64,000 bases of DNA from a virus, in IMG/VR virus record IMGVR_UViG_3300023202_000205, positions 115,365-179,364 of that record. One strand, 5' to 3'. Made by a program: the position numbers and the translations under genes. Within the stretch, counting starts at the first letter, position 1. Each line of letters opens with the position of its first letter. The notes beneath the pieces were generated by a model. It was not told where the DNA came from. It worked only from the letters and a program-made list of their open reading frames with translations, and did no database searches. Below, in pieces: positions 23,542 through 33,365 of the stretch.

Positions 23542-24165
23542 CTATACCTCCCGTATCCGCAACCCAAGGTGGAGTGGGTCCAGCCGTAAGCCCGATTCTC
23601 GAGTAACAACGGCCACGCGGCGACTGGTCAAGCACTCTGGGAGTAGTAGCGTAACCGATACCCCTGTACGCTCTTTGAGGAACGGGTCGGCTATCCGCGT
23701 GTCATGTATGTGAAGCGCCCATTCCAGTTTTCTCAGTGGGTCGTTAAACTGAAAGGTCTGTATGAACTCAGCAAAGCCTACCGCTGTCTCAGGGGGAATA
23801 CCCTGGACTGTGTAAAACCACGGATTTGTCGTGATGTCTGCCCCATCAAATAACGAAATCGGCTTTTCCGATCGATAGGTAGTGACGGGAATCTCTTCAT
23901 CGAGATGCTTGGCGTAAAGCTCGAAAAGAGAACGATCCATGCCAAGCATGCAGTAAGCGAGTGCTGGAAAGAACCAAGCCTGCTCCTTGGAAAGCTGCTT
24001 GGGTGGTGGTTCCAGGTTCTCAACGTGGGCTGGTCGTAGGTCCTCGGCCGTCTCGTGTCCTCGAGGAACTCCGGACTCCCGGCTCAGGATTTCCTGAGCC
24101 TGGCGAGCCTCATCAGGGTTCTCGATGGCCGGAGGGTTCTCTGTCCAGGACAGGTCTTCCGACAT
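23542..24165 (-). CDS. Hypothetical protein (207 aa)
   Basis: The ATG of MSEDLSWTENPPAIENPDEA follows GGGAG and overlaps the previous gene by 53 nt in another frame. The N-terminal 60 residues are acidic and likely disordered; the remainder is folded and rich in aromatic residues. No family recognised. Confidence 0.55.
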   Translation of the reverse strand: MSEDLSWTENPPAIENPDEARQAQEILSRESGVPRGHETAEDLRPAHVENLEPPPKQLSKEQAWFFPALAYCMLGMDRSLFELYAKHLDEEIPVTTYRSEKPISLFDGADITTNPWFYTVQGIPPETAVGFAEFIQTFQFNDPLRKLEWALHIHDTRIADPFLKERTGVSVTLLLPECLTSRRVAVVTRESGLRLDPLHLGLRIREV

Positions 24166-24946
24166 ATACCCGCTCCCTATTGTAGCTGGCATTGCACTCC
24201 CAAATGGTGCAACGACATTCGGAACAGTATATGTCTTTGTCAAAAGGACAAGAGTATTGTCCAATAGTGTTCTCGCGAACACTATCAAGATCCACCTCAA
24301 AACGCATACGACGCCGGAGAATAGCCAAGTTCGACCGCTTCATCTTGGGGTCGACCCGCCAATCTTCGAAGTCCAGCTCCAGAGGGTTCCTATCCGAAGT
24401 AGTCAGATAGCCCCAGAAACGAAGCCCCACAAACCTCTCTACATCGTAGTCATACGGCAGCTTCCGGGAGTACCCAATCTGATAGGCCAACCAGGCCATC
24501 CAGGGTTCTGGGAACTTCTTCTTGAGCAGGTGGCCCGCAGGGTGCCCAGTCAGGCAGTAGAACGTGACCTGGACCCCCGCTTGGCCGTTCCTCCAAGGAC
24601 AGTGCTCAACGCTGTAAGCTTCCAAGGCGACCCACTCGTCACGAGTAGGTGTGTCGAACAGGTGGAGCACGCCAATATCTAGCTCGTCCTTCCGCGCTAT
24701 CAACTGGCGTGCTAACAGGTTACACCATTTATTGGTAAGTACCTTGTTCTCGTACTGCATCAGCGTCTGGAAGATACGATCCGGATTAGGGCTGTTCTTC
24801 AGGGCGAAGTGCAGATTATGCGCCAACCTCTTACAGAGGGTGGCGGTCAGCGGCTCATCGATGAACTTGTGGAACATATCCACTGCATCGGCGTGAGCCG
24901 CGTCCAAGTTCTCCAACTTGTTCCTAGGAAGCTTGGGAAGCACCAT
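24113..24946 (-). CDS. Hypothetical protein with C-terminal Cys cluster (277 aa)
   Basis: The last 60 residues contain CPFDKDIYCSECRCTIWEC, a probable zinc site. The rest is helical with Trp and aromatic patches. Codons for VRENTI form palindrome site 4 (24264-24285). Coupled to the ParB/DUF1016-like gene upstream. Function unknown. Confidence 0.6.
   Translation of the reverse strand: MVLPKLPRNKLENLDAAHADAVDMFHKFIDEPLTATLCKRLAHNLHFALKNSPNPDRIFQTLMQYENKVLTNKWCNLLARQLIARKDELDIGVLHLFDTPTRDEWVALEAYSVEHCPWRNGQAGVQVTFYCLTGHPAGHLLKKKFPEPWMAWLAYQIGYSRKLPYDYDVERFVGLRFWGYLTTSDRNPLELDFEDWRVDPKMKRSNLAILRRRMRFEVDLDSVRENTIGQYSCPFDKDIYCSECRCTIWECNASYNRERVYVGRPVLDREPSGHREP
24264..24285. repeat. Palindrome of the TGTTC-N4-GAACA family (site 4)
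   Basis: Nine-base arms ATAGTGTTC / GAACACTAT around TCGC, perfect, located within the coding sequence of an unknown protein. The extended arms match those of site 1 although one site is coding and the other is not, which argues that the DNA motif itself is selected. Confidence 0.8.
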
Positions 24947-24947
24947 G

Positions 24948-25874
24948 TCAGGGTGTTTCGTCAGGGACTTCGGTAGCGTTGAGCTCCTCCTCGATACCCC
25001 TGAGCAGTTCGTTCATCGGCTCCATCAGGGCTTGGGCATTCGCCTTCAGGCTACGGAGGTGATCGTAATAGCGGCCTTGAGCGGCGTCGCTGTCGAACCC
25101 GAGCTGGGCCGATTCTCGTAAAACGATGAACGCGTTGGGGATACCGGAACTGGCCTTGGTAACAGCCTTCTCCACATCCCTGATTGCCTTCAACGGGTTG
25201 GTCACGGTCCGCTCGGTGATCGTCGGACGACCCGTAGCAGTTGCACGATCGGGTCGTTCAGCAGCTCCTTCGTCTACCGGGGCCTCTTCGGCAGTCTCGC
25301 CTTCCTCGACAGAGCCTTCGGTGAGATCTTCGATCTCCACCTCCTCGACTCCCTCTGCTTCTTCGCCTCCTTCACGGGTGGTACGGGACTCTTCGGCAGC
25401 GGCCGTAGCTGCGCTGGCGATCCTGCGCTGATTGATGGTCTTCACCAACTCGTCCAGCTCCCTACTGGAGATCACATGACCATCTTGGATCATTTGGCTC
25501 TCAGCTTCCTGACGAACCTCCTCCGAGAACTGTAGTAGCTTCTTGGCATGGGTTACGGAGAACCCGCGCTTGGAGAGCTCCTCCAGCTTGGCTATGTCAG
25601 GGTAAGTCTCGAAGAGCGCCTTGGCCCAGTAGAGCCAGCGACGTACATCCATGATCTCCGTCAGGACACCTTCTTCTTGAAGGTCTTCAGCCAGCTTATC
25701 AGCGCTGGCATCCCCGTACTTGTTACGTTCGAGACCCTGCATGAACTCCGCAAAGAGACTGCCGATGGTATGATACCGTTTCAGGTTCGCTCCCTCGACT
25801 GCCCGACATCCGTCGGCAATCTTGGATACCAAAGCCTGGTAACGTCGTTCCGGCATGCTAAGTGTTCCGGCCAT
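24948..25874 (-). CDS. Helical, possibly DNA-binding protein with acidic linker (308 aa)
   Basis: Residues 35-150 (YHTIGSLFAEFMQGLERN, LAEDLQEEG, VRRWLYWAKALFETYP, GFSVTHAKKLLQFSEEVRQEA) recall helical DNA-binding regions such as the DUF1016/YhcG N-terminus or ParB-like helix-turn-helix domains; the match is by pattern only. A long Glu/Ala-rich linker follows, then a C-terminal helical domain that could oligomerise. If it is a ParB-like protein it would be a natural partner for the palindromes described elsewhere in the window. The gene starts at TAAATG. Confidence 0.5.
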   Translation of the reverse strand: MAGTLSMPERRYQALVSKIADGCRAVEGANLKRYHTIGSLFAEFMQGLERNKYGDASADKLAEDLQEEGVLTEIMDVRRWLYWAKALFETYPDIAKLEELSKRGFSVTHAKKLLQFSEEVRQEAESQMIQDGHVISSRELDELVKTINQRRIASAATAAAEESRTTREGGEEAEGVEEVEIEDLTEGSVEEGETAEEAPVDEGAAERPDRATATGRPTITERTVTNPLKAIRDVEKAVTKASSGIPNAFIVLRESAQLGFDSDAAQGRYYDHLRSLKANAQALMEPMNELLRGIEEELNATEVPDETP

Positions 25875-26396
25875 TTACTGTTGCTCCTGAAAGAGGTTGC
25901 CGTACCGCTCTGAGAAGAACCCAGACATCGGTACAATAGAGAATGCCACGTGCCGAGCGGCTACGTGAAGATGTGTGATAGACGCTGTAATGTCAGCATG
26001 CATCGGGTAACCCAGAGCAGCCAACCTACCTATCTCATAACATTTAAAGACCAGGCAGAATGTTTTCTCACTGTCGCTTATTCGGTCTTTCTCTTCATCA
26101 AGCTTTTCAATGAAAAGTTGGGTAACAGGGCTCTTATTTGGTTTGGTGTAAATTTCACGAAAGTTGAACGAAAAACACCTACCTGTTACAATGTGGATCG
26201 GAATCAAATCCTGTTCGTTAAACCAATCGAAACCGAACGCAGGGCCGTATTCATAGGAAAGACTTCTTACCTTCTTAGGCGGGTACCCCAGTTGCTGGAG
26301 TATGAGCTTTAACGTCGACTGTTCGAAAGCCTCCTCTCGCTCCTCACTGGTGCGTTCAAAGGCTTTCAAAAAGTCGTCAGGCTCAGACTCAGACAT
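25875..26396 (-). CDS. Hypothetical protein (173 aa)
   Basis: An acidic N-terminal helix is followed by a mixed domain containing FNEQDLIPIHIVTGRCFSFN and a His-rich C-terminal part (ITHLHVAARHVAF). It sits between the recombinase gene and the ParB/DUF1016-like gene, with coupled junctions on both sides. No family recognised. Confidence 0.6.
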   Translation of the reverse strand: MSESEPDDFLKAFERTSEEREEAFEQSTLKLILQQLGYPPKKVRSLSYEYGPAFGFDWFNEQDLIPIHIVTGRCFSFNFREIYTKPNKSPVTQLFIEKLDEEKDRISDSEKTFCLVFKCYEIGRLAALGYPMHADITASITHLHVAARHVAFSIVPMSGFFSERYGNLFQEQQ

Positions 26397-27631
26397 TACT
26401 TCTTACCTTTTTTCTTCTCCGACAGTTTGCCGGCTTCGAAGTCGATGTCTGCCGTTTGAATGGACGGAAACTCCGTAATATTGAGGAAGTTCGACAACCG
26501 ATCACGTGTTTCGATATCGTCCTCAATGCTCCTCCCGAAAGCGTAATAGCTGGCCCCATCCAGGTCTAGCTGCTTACACTTGATGCTGTTCTTCTTCTGT
26601 TCGGTGAAGTCCAGGATCTCGGCCAGCCGCTCTTTGTCTTCTTTGAAAAACTTGGGCTTGAACTTGTCGTTGTACTTCATGTTCACCAACAAGTTGCCCA
26701 AAGCACCATACCAATCAAACCACATGGCTTGCCTGGTACTCCCATCTTCCTGGGGGACATGCTGCCAGCAGAGTGGTACCATGAGACTACGGTCCCCTGG
26801 TCCAACACAGGATCGGGCAGTCCGTATCCACATCTCATACCCTTCAACAGCCGTCCCTTCAAACGGGGCTGAGTCATCCTTGGCTTTACGGAAGGCACCT
26901 CCTTTATTGATACGAAGGTGGGTTGAGCAAGAAAACTGAGCTGCGGTAGCCCCCTTCTCCTTGTACTGCGTTCCGTAACCAGTCTGCTCCATCGACTTCT
27001 TCATATGCTGGACCCAAGCCACCGAGCACGTGGTCCCGAGAAGGTTGAGTGTCTCCAAGAAGTTGGTTACCTGCAAACTCGCTACGGGAAACCCGCGCTC
27101 AGCAGCGGAACCCTCCTTACGAAGAGTCCTGTCTGCCTCGTCCGTAGACCTGGCCATTAGGGAGTCGATGGTTACGAAGATTGGCTCTCGCTTGTTCTTT
27201 TCCTTGTTCCCCATATTGCGAGAGTGCTCGACAGCCCTAGTAACCATTGTCTGCCACTCGCCTATGGAGCCACATACCTTATAAGCTCTTTTTTTCTGTT
27301 CGGCTATACCATTCCACCAAGTCATGGCGTCCAGCATAGTTGGGGAAGTTTTGTTCTCTGTATCCAGCAACAGATGGACACCATTGTCTCTAATGAACCA
27401 ATTGCCTAACTCAACGGCGAGTGTTGATTTAAATGACTTCTCCTCTCCACTCAGTCCGTAATATCGCTGACTGGGGAGTATAGAGGACCCGCCTATCAGC
27501 CACTGGAAAGCCAAGTAAGGTATTTCCACACCCCAGGTATGCTGGGCGTGGTCCCCCTGCAGGTAAGCCTTAGAGGAAGTAGAATGCTTGTTGAGGTCCG
27601 CGATAAGGCCGCTGACTATATCGTCGCTCAT
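26396..27631 (-). CDS. RecA/UvsX-like recombinase (411 aa)
   Basis: The N-terminal part has a modified Walker A (GLSGEEKSFKST, 59-70), then LLLDTENK and PIFVTIDSLMAR as the Walker B strand, the order seen in RecA and phage UvsX proteins. These coat single-stranded DNA and drive strand exchange. The Gln-containing strand (SVAWVQHMKKS) and loop regions also fit. The C-terminus is long and basic. It lies beside the replication genes, as expected. A circadian-clock/KaiC-like or DnaB-like ATPase is a less likely alternative. Confidence 0.75.
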   Translation of the reverse strand: MSDDIVSGLIADLNKHSTSSKAYLQGDHAQHTWGVEIPYLAFQWLIGGSSILPSQRYYGLSGEEKSFKSTLAVELGNWFIRDNGVHLLLDTENKTSPTMLDAMTWWNGIAEQKKRAYKVCGSIGEWQTMVTRAVEHSRNMGNKEKNKREPIFVTIDSLMARSTDEADRTLRKEGSAAERGFPVASLQVTNFLETLNLLGTTCSVAWVQHMKKSMEQTGYGTQYKEKGATAAQFSCSTHLRINKGGAFRKAKDDSAPFEGTAVEGYEMWIRTARSCVGPGDRSLMVPLCWQHVPQEDGSTRQAMWFDWYGALGNLLVNMKYNDKFKPKFFKEDKERLAEILDFTEQKKNSIKCKQLDLDGASYYAFGRSIEDDIETRDRLSNFLNITEFPSIQTADIDFEAGKLSEKKKGKK

Positions 27632-27650
27632 GAATACTCCTCATAAGTAA

Positions 27651-27682
27651 CTGCGTGGGCACAGACGGTTGTACCCACGCAG
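27651..27682 (-). terminator. Intergenic hairpin, terminator or attenuator
   Basis: A perfect 9-bp stem CTGCGTGGG / CCCACGCAG with a 14-nt loop fills the gap between the 375-residue protein gene and the recombinase gene. There is no clear T run on the minus strand (TTACTTATG), so it may instead moderate readthrough or stabilise the mRNA. Confidence 0.5.
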
Positions 27683-27691
27683 GTAGCTGGT

Positions 27692-28819
27692 TCAGATGTC
27701 CCCGTCGAGCAAGTCCTCGTAGAACTTCGCTTTGTCTTCGGCGGAAGTCGGTTCGCCAGCGTTCCCCGACTCACCAGCGTCCGAGGGTGTACTGGACACC
27801 TTGGAAGAACGCCCCTCATCGCCTGAACTACTGTCGAGAGGGTTGGTCAAATCCTCATCCAACTCGATCTGCAAGGAAGTGTCGGCCGTGCCTTCTGATC
27901 CCTGAGTTGACGGGCCCTGGCCCGGCAGATCGTCTCCCGCAGGAGGCGTGTAACCGGTCTGAGCAGGGGTAGCCGCACCCTGGCCAAACACCCTTTCATA
28001 GTCATCGGGGAACGCGAACTCGACGATGCTACGGCCAAAACAGGCAACAGCAGCGCGAAGCTGTTCGTCGAAAGTCCTGATCTTCAAAGCCTTATCCCAA
28101 GGAACCCAGAGCTCCTTGCATTTCTGGGCTGGAAGCGGAATTTTATCCCCCAGCTCGGCGTTGAAGATCTTGATCTTGCGGTTCATCTTCTGCTCTTCTG
28201 GAGTCAGGATGATCGCCCTGCCCTCCTCCGGGCTGAAGATATCCAGGTCGCGCTTATTGGCTTCTAGCAGAACCTCGCTAACCGACTCAGCAGCTGTAGT
28301 GGTCAGAAACACCACTTGCTTGGTTTTGACCTTATCCAGCTTTTCATCATTAAACTGGATGACCAAGGCTTGGAGAAGCGCCATGTCCGGAGTCGGCCGC
28401 AACTGAGCTTCCATACCTCCATCAAGGATGGCGTCCACCCGCTCCTTGATGTGGGAGGGCAGTTGGTTCTTCTTCTGCCGACCACGAAGCCGGATGAAAA
28501 GGCCAGGAAACACCATATTCACATGGTCGTCTTCCCTACGATCGGAGGAACGGGCGATACCGCTGAATCGACTATCGATGCCTGCATTGATCGTAACCGG
28601 TTCTATCCGGAAATTACTGAAGTCAGGCCCAGATGGCGTCATCGAGTTCAGCATAGGGCGTATCGAGCCGTCCTCCGCGATCTCTGGGATAGGCCGAATG
28701 ATCGTCACACCTTTGTTGGTGCTCGGACGCGCTGCGTTTGCGTACTCTTCATGAACACACGCATTGAAGAAGTTTTTATCTCCTTCTTGCTTGTCGTTCA
28801 TGCGATTGATTACTGCCAC
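27692..28819 (-). CDS. Putative DNA-binding replication accessory protein (375 aa)
   Basis: The first 270 residues form a mixed domain (GVTIIRPIPEIAEDGSI, HVNMVFPGLFIRL, KQVVFLTTTA). The last 95 are Gly/Ser/Asp/Glu-rich and disordered and end in an acidic tip (FYEDLLDGDI). An acidic disordered tail is typical of single-stranded DNA-binding proteins, and the gene lies between the polymerase and recombinase genes, so an SSB-like role is plausible. I see no diagnostic motif. Confidence 0.5.
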   Translation of the reverse strand: MAVINRMNDKQEGDKNFFNACVHEEYANAARPSTNKGVTIIRPIPEIAEDGSIRPMLNSMTPSGPDFSNFRIEPVTINAGIDSRFSGIARSSDRREDDHVNMVFPGLFIRLRGRQKKNQLPSHIKERVDAILDGGMEAQLRPTPDMALLQALVIQFNDEKLDKVKTKQVVFLTTTAAESVSEVLLEANKRDLDIFSPEEGRAIILTPEEQKMNRKIKIFNAELGDKIPLPAQKCKELWVPWDKALKIRTFDEQLRAAVACFGRSIVEFAFPDDYERVFGQGAATPAQTGYTPPAGDDLPGQGPSTQGSEGTADTSLQIELDEDLTNPLDSSSGDEGRSSKVSSTPSDAGESGNAGEPTSAEDKAKFYEDLLDGDI

Positions 28820-28971
28820 TCTATCTCCTTAGATTTGTGGTCTGGTTGATTGTATGCTTGCGGTAAACAAGCAGGAAGTGCTGGACAAACGATACTACAT
28901 CTCTTTCGGGCGTGTCCATAGGTTCTATGGGACCTACCGTAGGTAGCTGCCCCCACAGCTACATATAGTAG

Positions 28972-31900
28972 CTACGTAGCAGAAGTAACGTAGAGGCTCC
29001 TGTACTCCTCCATGTCTTTCTCCTTTTCTGGGTCGTAACCCTTGTCACTCCAACGATGTGGGAAAATCTCCACATCGACCCCTAGGTAGTGCTCGGTGCC
29101 CGGTAGCTTATTTTCGTACCCCATACAACTATAGATCAACGATAGCGCTTTGGGTACGTCCTCATACTTGATCTCGAATAAGAAGGCGTCGTGAACGGGT
29201 AGGAGTATTTCCATACCCGGAGCAGCCCCCTCTCTCCGCATATCTCGGAGCTTCCGATGCAACATGACTCCCGCTTGAGCAAGTAGGTCGGCAACCGCTC
29301 CTTGAATCGGGCTATTCTTGGCTTCGCGTCTAACAGCCGCCTGATCCCACTCGCTCATCTGGTTAGCGCCTTGGAAGTAACGCCGCCTATTAAACGCGTT
29401 CTCTATGTATTCCTGCTTAACGGCTTTGTCGCTATTTTTGACAAGCCATTCCCAGGCCTCAGGAAAAGACTTGGCCAACCCATTGATAATCGCCTGGGTA
29501 TCTTCCGGGCTAACAGGGTCAGAGACCACCTTATTGATCTCCCGGGCTAAGGCTGCCGCACCCCTTCCGTACATAACGCCAAAGTTCACCGACTTGGCTG
29601 CAATGCGGAGAGCACTGTACTTCTTTTTGATATTTGATGACCATGCGTCGTAAGTTGCTTTGTCGCCAGAATCTATAGCGGCAATGGCCGCTGGTAGATC
29701 CTCCAATTCAGGGAGTTTAAAAGCGGTAGCACAGACTTCGCTATGTAGATCTCTTCCCTTCTGAACGACTTCGATAAGGGCTGGATCACCACTTACATAG
29801 GCCCAGATGCAAAGCTCCGCAGTCGCAAAGTCAGCCTCGATTAGACAGTATCCTGGGCGGGATACGAAGCACGACGCGAATTTGGGGACGTTGATACGGT
29901 CTTCCGGCTCAATGCGGTCAGGCCCCTGGTACGGCTCTTTACCGGGTAACCAATTACCGTTTTCGTCTGTCTCCCCATCATAGGTACGTTTCTCGTAGTC
30001 CTCTATAGAGCACTCAAAAGTATGCTCAACCAGAGCCTCGAACGCAGCTGCTTCTTGCTTCTTAGGCTTGGTTTGCAAGTTCGCCTTGGAAGAAGAATAC
30101 CTACCAGTGGTAGTCAACTGACTTAGGCGTGTCCTGACCCTGCCGTCGGACCAGATATTGTTGTGGAACCCTTTACCGTCTTCCGGTACGCCAAACTCAT
30201 TGGCTATCTGAGGTGCCAAATAAGTTGAAAGAAACTTGCCGATGACCGACAAGTGCTTCAACAAGCGAAGGATTCTGATATCTGAGTTATCGGAGTGAAG
30301 GAGGTCCAGCGCTTCTGCACTAACTGCCGGGGTGTGGTATTCTTCTTCGCCTTCTTCCAGGATTTGTTTCCAGTCCTTAGGGTACTTGTCCGTGTTGAAC
30401 AATGGTTGCAAACCAAGCGTATGGGCACCTTCAGGAGGCGTTTTAGCATTCTTGTACTTATGCCCATAATAGAGCAGCATCTTGATCTGCTCATCGCTTG
30501 CTGGATTGAGTGACGGCCAGTTAGCTTCCTCCCTTACCCTCACTAAAAGGTCGGAGTATACCGGCTCATAGATGTCCCTCAGTTTGGACCGCTGTTCCTC
30601 ATCTATCAGAATGCCCTGTCGTTCCACCTGGTAGAGATGCCAACTCGTTGGGGCCACGTGACGGAAGTAGAGACGTTTAAGCGTTTCGGTCTGATTGAGC
30701 TCCTTTAACAGCTCCAGCGCTACCTGCCAAGTCACGTCGGCATCGATCTGTGCATATGGAATCAATATTTCGTAAGGGATATCCCTATAACCGAACTGAA
30801 GATGCTTATTTCTTTTTCCAGTACTTTCTAGATACTCTTCCAGCTCCCTCCAAAAAGCCCCATACGAGGGGCAGTACTTACGCACCAAATGATCCAAACC
30901 CTGGCTCTCGTCACCATAGAGCAGGTGGTGAATCAGCATGGTATCAATACCGTCTTCGATGCGCTCGGTAATAGGGTACCCGTTTCGATCAAACTGCTCA
31001 CAATCGACTCGTAGGTGCTGGGCGCAGATACGCCAGTTACGGTCTAGGAGTAGCTGCTGAACGGAATACCAAATCCGATGCCAGTCCTCCGGACTATGCA
31101 TGACCTTACCGGCTTTGTAGAACTTCCCTTTATACTCGAAGTCATATTCGTGGAACTGCCTCCAAACGACCGCCTTCTCTTCCTTGGCAACATAGGCAGC
31201 ATATCGCTTCTCGCCGCGCCTGGCGGAAGAGTCTTTCTCAGAAAAGAGTTTCCAAGGGTCTTTGTATTTTGCCTCGGCCCACTCTTCGAAGGACATCACG
31301 TCAGGGTGGGGTTTAACTACCTCGACCTGCTCGGTCAGTTGTATAAAGGCCGACGTTCTTGGTCCCCAGGATAGCTGAATAGACAGTGTCTCGTTGTGCT
31401 CTTCTCGGGCGTACCTATTACCAAACTCTGTATCGAACGCAACCCAAGGCGGGTTTTCCTTTCGTATCTCCTGGCACAGGGCCTCTACTTCCTCGGCTGT
31501 TGCGCAGATACGATAGTCCATGCCGGAGTTTCTGCGGTGAAACAAGTCATCTTTGACTTCTCTCGCCCGAACGAGCTCTTTCCGAAATACGCTTATCTCG
31601 GCGTGCCCTCCTAGAAATGCGAAGGGGCTGTACGTTGGTATAACCTTTGTAGAGTGACCTCCGATTTCGTAATCCAGGACGTCACCCTGGTAAGTATCAA
31701 GTTTGGCTTTCCTACCGTAAAGGGCTTTTACTGCGTCAGCACCAAAGGCTATTATCACGTCTGGTTTACAATGTTCGATATCCGCCTGGAGGTAGGGCAG
31801 CCCCTCTTTTTTATGTCGCTGTTCATACTTATTTAGTGTACGGGGCAGTGTAAAACGACAAACGTGTGTTGCCACACACTCCCCTAGAAGGAGCCCCGCC

Positions 31901-32256
31901 CTTTTAAGCTCGTCTCTCAGGAACCTGCCTACCCTTGTCTTAGGATGTAGTACTGTGTGTTCTTCGACGTCCTTTGCATTAGGGCTGGGTAGAATAAGCA
32001 TCACCCTAGTAGGTCGCCATCCCCGGGCTTCGCTTTTCTGGAGTTCCCGCTCCTCGGGCAGACTTGCTTTTGAGAAGGCTGTACCTACCCACCCACAGGG
32101 GAGGTGGTCAAGGTTACCCAACCGGTGTACCGGCAGGACGAGACTCTGATTGCAGACGAGCTCTATAAACTCGTCAGTATCGTAAGCCTCGTAATGTTGC
32201 TTACGGTATTCCTCGTGCTCCGGGGAGAGCACTGACCGGGTAACTGGTGTTGGCAT
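28972..32256 (-). CDS. UDG-like / 3'-5' exonuclease / family A DNA polymerase fusion (1094 aa)
   Basis: Three modules are visible. Residues about 75-235 resemble family 4 uracil-DNA glycosylases (VMLILPSPNAKDVEE, GRFLRDELKRAGL, PDVIIAFGADAVKAL) but the usual catalytic 'GEAPG' has become LPSPN, so it may be inactive. From about 270 a DEDD exonuclease follows (AFDTEFGNR; later YAQIDADVTW). The C-terminal third is a Pol I polymerase with motif A LIEADFATAEL, motif B KSVNFGVMYGRG and motif C PVHDAF. A UDG-like domain joined to a family A polymerase is known from SPO1-type phages. This is the replicative polymerase. Confidence 0.92.
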   Translation of the reverse strand: MPTPVTRSVLSPEHEEYRKQHYEAYDTDEFIELVCNQSLVLPVHRLGNLDHLPCGWVGTAFSKASLPEERELQKSEARGWRPTRVMLILPSPNAKDVEEHTVLHPKTRVGRFLRDELKRAGLLLGECVATHVCRFTLPRTLNKYEQRHKKEGLPYLQADIEHCKPDVIIAFGADAVKALYGRKAKLDTYQGDVLDYEIGGHSTKVIPTYSPFAFLGGHAEISVFRKELVRAREVKDDLFHRRNSGMDYRICATAEEVEALCQEIRKENPPWVAFDTEFGNRYAREEHNETLSIQLSWGPRTSAFIQLTEQVEVVKPHPDVMSFEEWAEAKYKDPWKLFSEKDSSARRGEKRYAAYVAKEEKAVVWRQFHEYDFEYKGKFYKAGKVMHSPEDWHRIWYSVQQLLLDRNWRICAQHLRVDCEQFDRNGYPITERIEDGIDTMLIHHLLYGDESQGLDHLVRKYCPSYGAFWRELEEYLESTGKRNKHLQFGYRDIPYEILIPYAQIDADVTWQVALELLKELNQTETLKRLYFRHVAPTSWHLYQVERQGILIDEEQRSKLRDIYEPVYSDLLVRVREEANWPSLNPASDEQIKMLLYYGHKYKNAKTPPEGAHTLGLQPLFNTDKYPKDWKQILEEGEEEYHTPAVSAEALDLLHSDNSDIRILRLLKHLSVIGKFLSTYLAPQIANEFGVPEDGKGFHNNIWSDGRVRTRLSQLTTTGRYSSSKANLQTKPKKQEAAAFEALVEHTFECSIEDYEKRTYDGETDENGNWLPGKEPYQGPDRIEPEDRINVPKFASCFVSRPGYCLIEADFATAELCIWAYVSGDPALIEVVQKGRDLHSEVCATAFKLPELEDLPAAIAAIDSGDKATYDAWSSNIKKKYSALRIAAKSVNFGVMYGRGAAALAREINKVVSDPVSPEDTQAIINGLAKSFPEAWEWLVKNSDKAVKQEYIENAFNRRRYFQGANQMSEWDQAAVRREAKNSPIQGAVADLLAQAGVMLHRKLRDMRREGAAPGMEILLPVHDAFLFEIKYEDVPKALSLIYSCMGYENKLPGTEHYLGVDVEIFPHRWSDKGYDPEKEKDMEEYRSLYVTSAT

Positions 32257-32273
32257 AGGTGCTCTCCTCTCCC

Positions 32274-33362
32274 TTAGTCCATCACTTTATTGATAAGCTT
32301 ATTCATCTCACGCATGCCTAGATCTGCCGCATCCGGCACTGAAACATCTTCGCCATCATTGTGCTTCCTCGCAAGTTCTAGGACCTCCTGAGGCCAACGT
32401 ATAGTGCGTACGTCCTCAAGATGCTTACCGAGAAGGTTCTGTAGCTCCTCTACGTAGACTCTCCCACCGCCTCCCTTTCGGTTATCAGGTACGAACGTAT
32501 CCGCGTCAGTAGCAATGATGGCCACTTTAAACCTCTCGCTGAGTTGCTCTGCTCTGAGGGTGTTAAGCTGTTTCCCGAACATGGCAATACCGGTAGGGCC
32601 GCTGAAGATAGCATTTAAGATGCCTTCTGAAAGCACCGGTATGTCTAGCGGGGATACGCCATGGAGGTTGTAGAACACCTTCACAAACCCAGGAGGTAAG
32701 TACCACCTGGGCTGGGTGTTAGGAGAGATGGCTCTCCCCTGCCAGGCTACCTGCTTACCACTGATATCCCAGATAGGGAATATAATGCGGTACTGAGCAG
32801 GTAGGAAGATCTCGTCTTTGGTGGCTGTCCAGCATGCTCCGTAGACTCGGGTTACATACTCTACGACTTTGTAGCTCGTAAACCCACGGTAGTTGGATAA
32901 CAGGAACTTGATGGCGTCGTGATCCTTAGGTAACTCTGTGAGCGGCACACACCCTTGAGGCATGGGTATAGCGCCTCTCTGTGTTCGCGCGGACACTTTT
33001 CTCTCGAGCTCAGGAATATCATCTGGGAGGTCGATCTCGTAAGCCTTTACCTTCTCCAGCAGTTCCATCCAAAATTCATCGGGCATGCTTTGCTCGCAAG
33101 ACTCGTTATAGCAGTGGATAAGCCCCAGCACCCTGCTTCGGTTGAAGTTGCTTACCCGGTCTAACCACCGGTAACTGATGGATAAACGCTGCTTTTCGTC
33201 ACCACAGAACGGGCAGTCCACATTGTAGGATTCCCCTCGCTCTATTACTTGATTGTGCCCACCAGGTACACGTTCTTCAATTCGCTTAACTCCCTCGTTA
33301 TAGACCTTGAGATAGCCGAATCGCTCCACGAGCGCGGCGTATAGGGGTTCGTTGAGTACCAT
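32274..33362 (-). CDS. DnaG-like DNA primase (362 aa)
   Basis: An N-terminal zinc finger (C50, C53, C84, C89: DCPFCG then HCYNESC) is followed by a linker and a TOPRIM domain (VLSEGILNAIFSG with the catalytic Glu, then VAIIATDADTF with the paired Asp). This is the layout of phage primases that lay RNA primers for lagging-strand synthesis. It lacks a fused helicase; the DnaB-like helicase is encoded 3 nt upstream. Codons for SARTQ hold palindrome site 5. Confidence 0.85.
   Translation of the reverse strand: MVLNEPLYAALVERFGYLKVYNEGVKRIEERVPGGHNQVIERGESYNVDCPFCGDEKQRLSISYRWLDRVSNFNRSRVLGLIHCYNESCEQSMPDEFWMELLEKVKAYEIDLPDDIPELERKVSARTQRGAIPMPQGCVPLTELPKDHDAIKFLLSNYRGFTSYKVVEYVTRVYGACWTATKDEIFLPAQYRIIFPIWDISGKQVAWQGRAISPNTQPRWYLPPGFVKVFYNLHGVSPLDIPVLSEGILNAIFSGPTGIAMFGKQLNTLRAEQLSERFKVAIIATDADTFVPDNRKGGGGRVYVEELQNLLGKHLEDVRTIRWPQEVLELARKHNDGEDVSVPDAADLGMREMNKLINKVMD
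32981..32996. repeat. Palindrome of the TGTTC-N4-GAACA family (site 5)
   Basis: GTGTTC-GCGC-GGACAC, one mismatch between arms, inside the primase coding sequence. Confidence 0.6.
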
Positions 33363-33365
33363 AAG

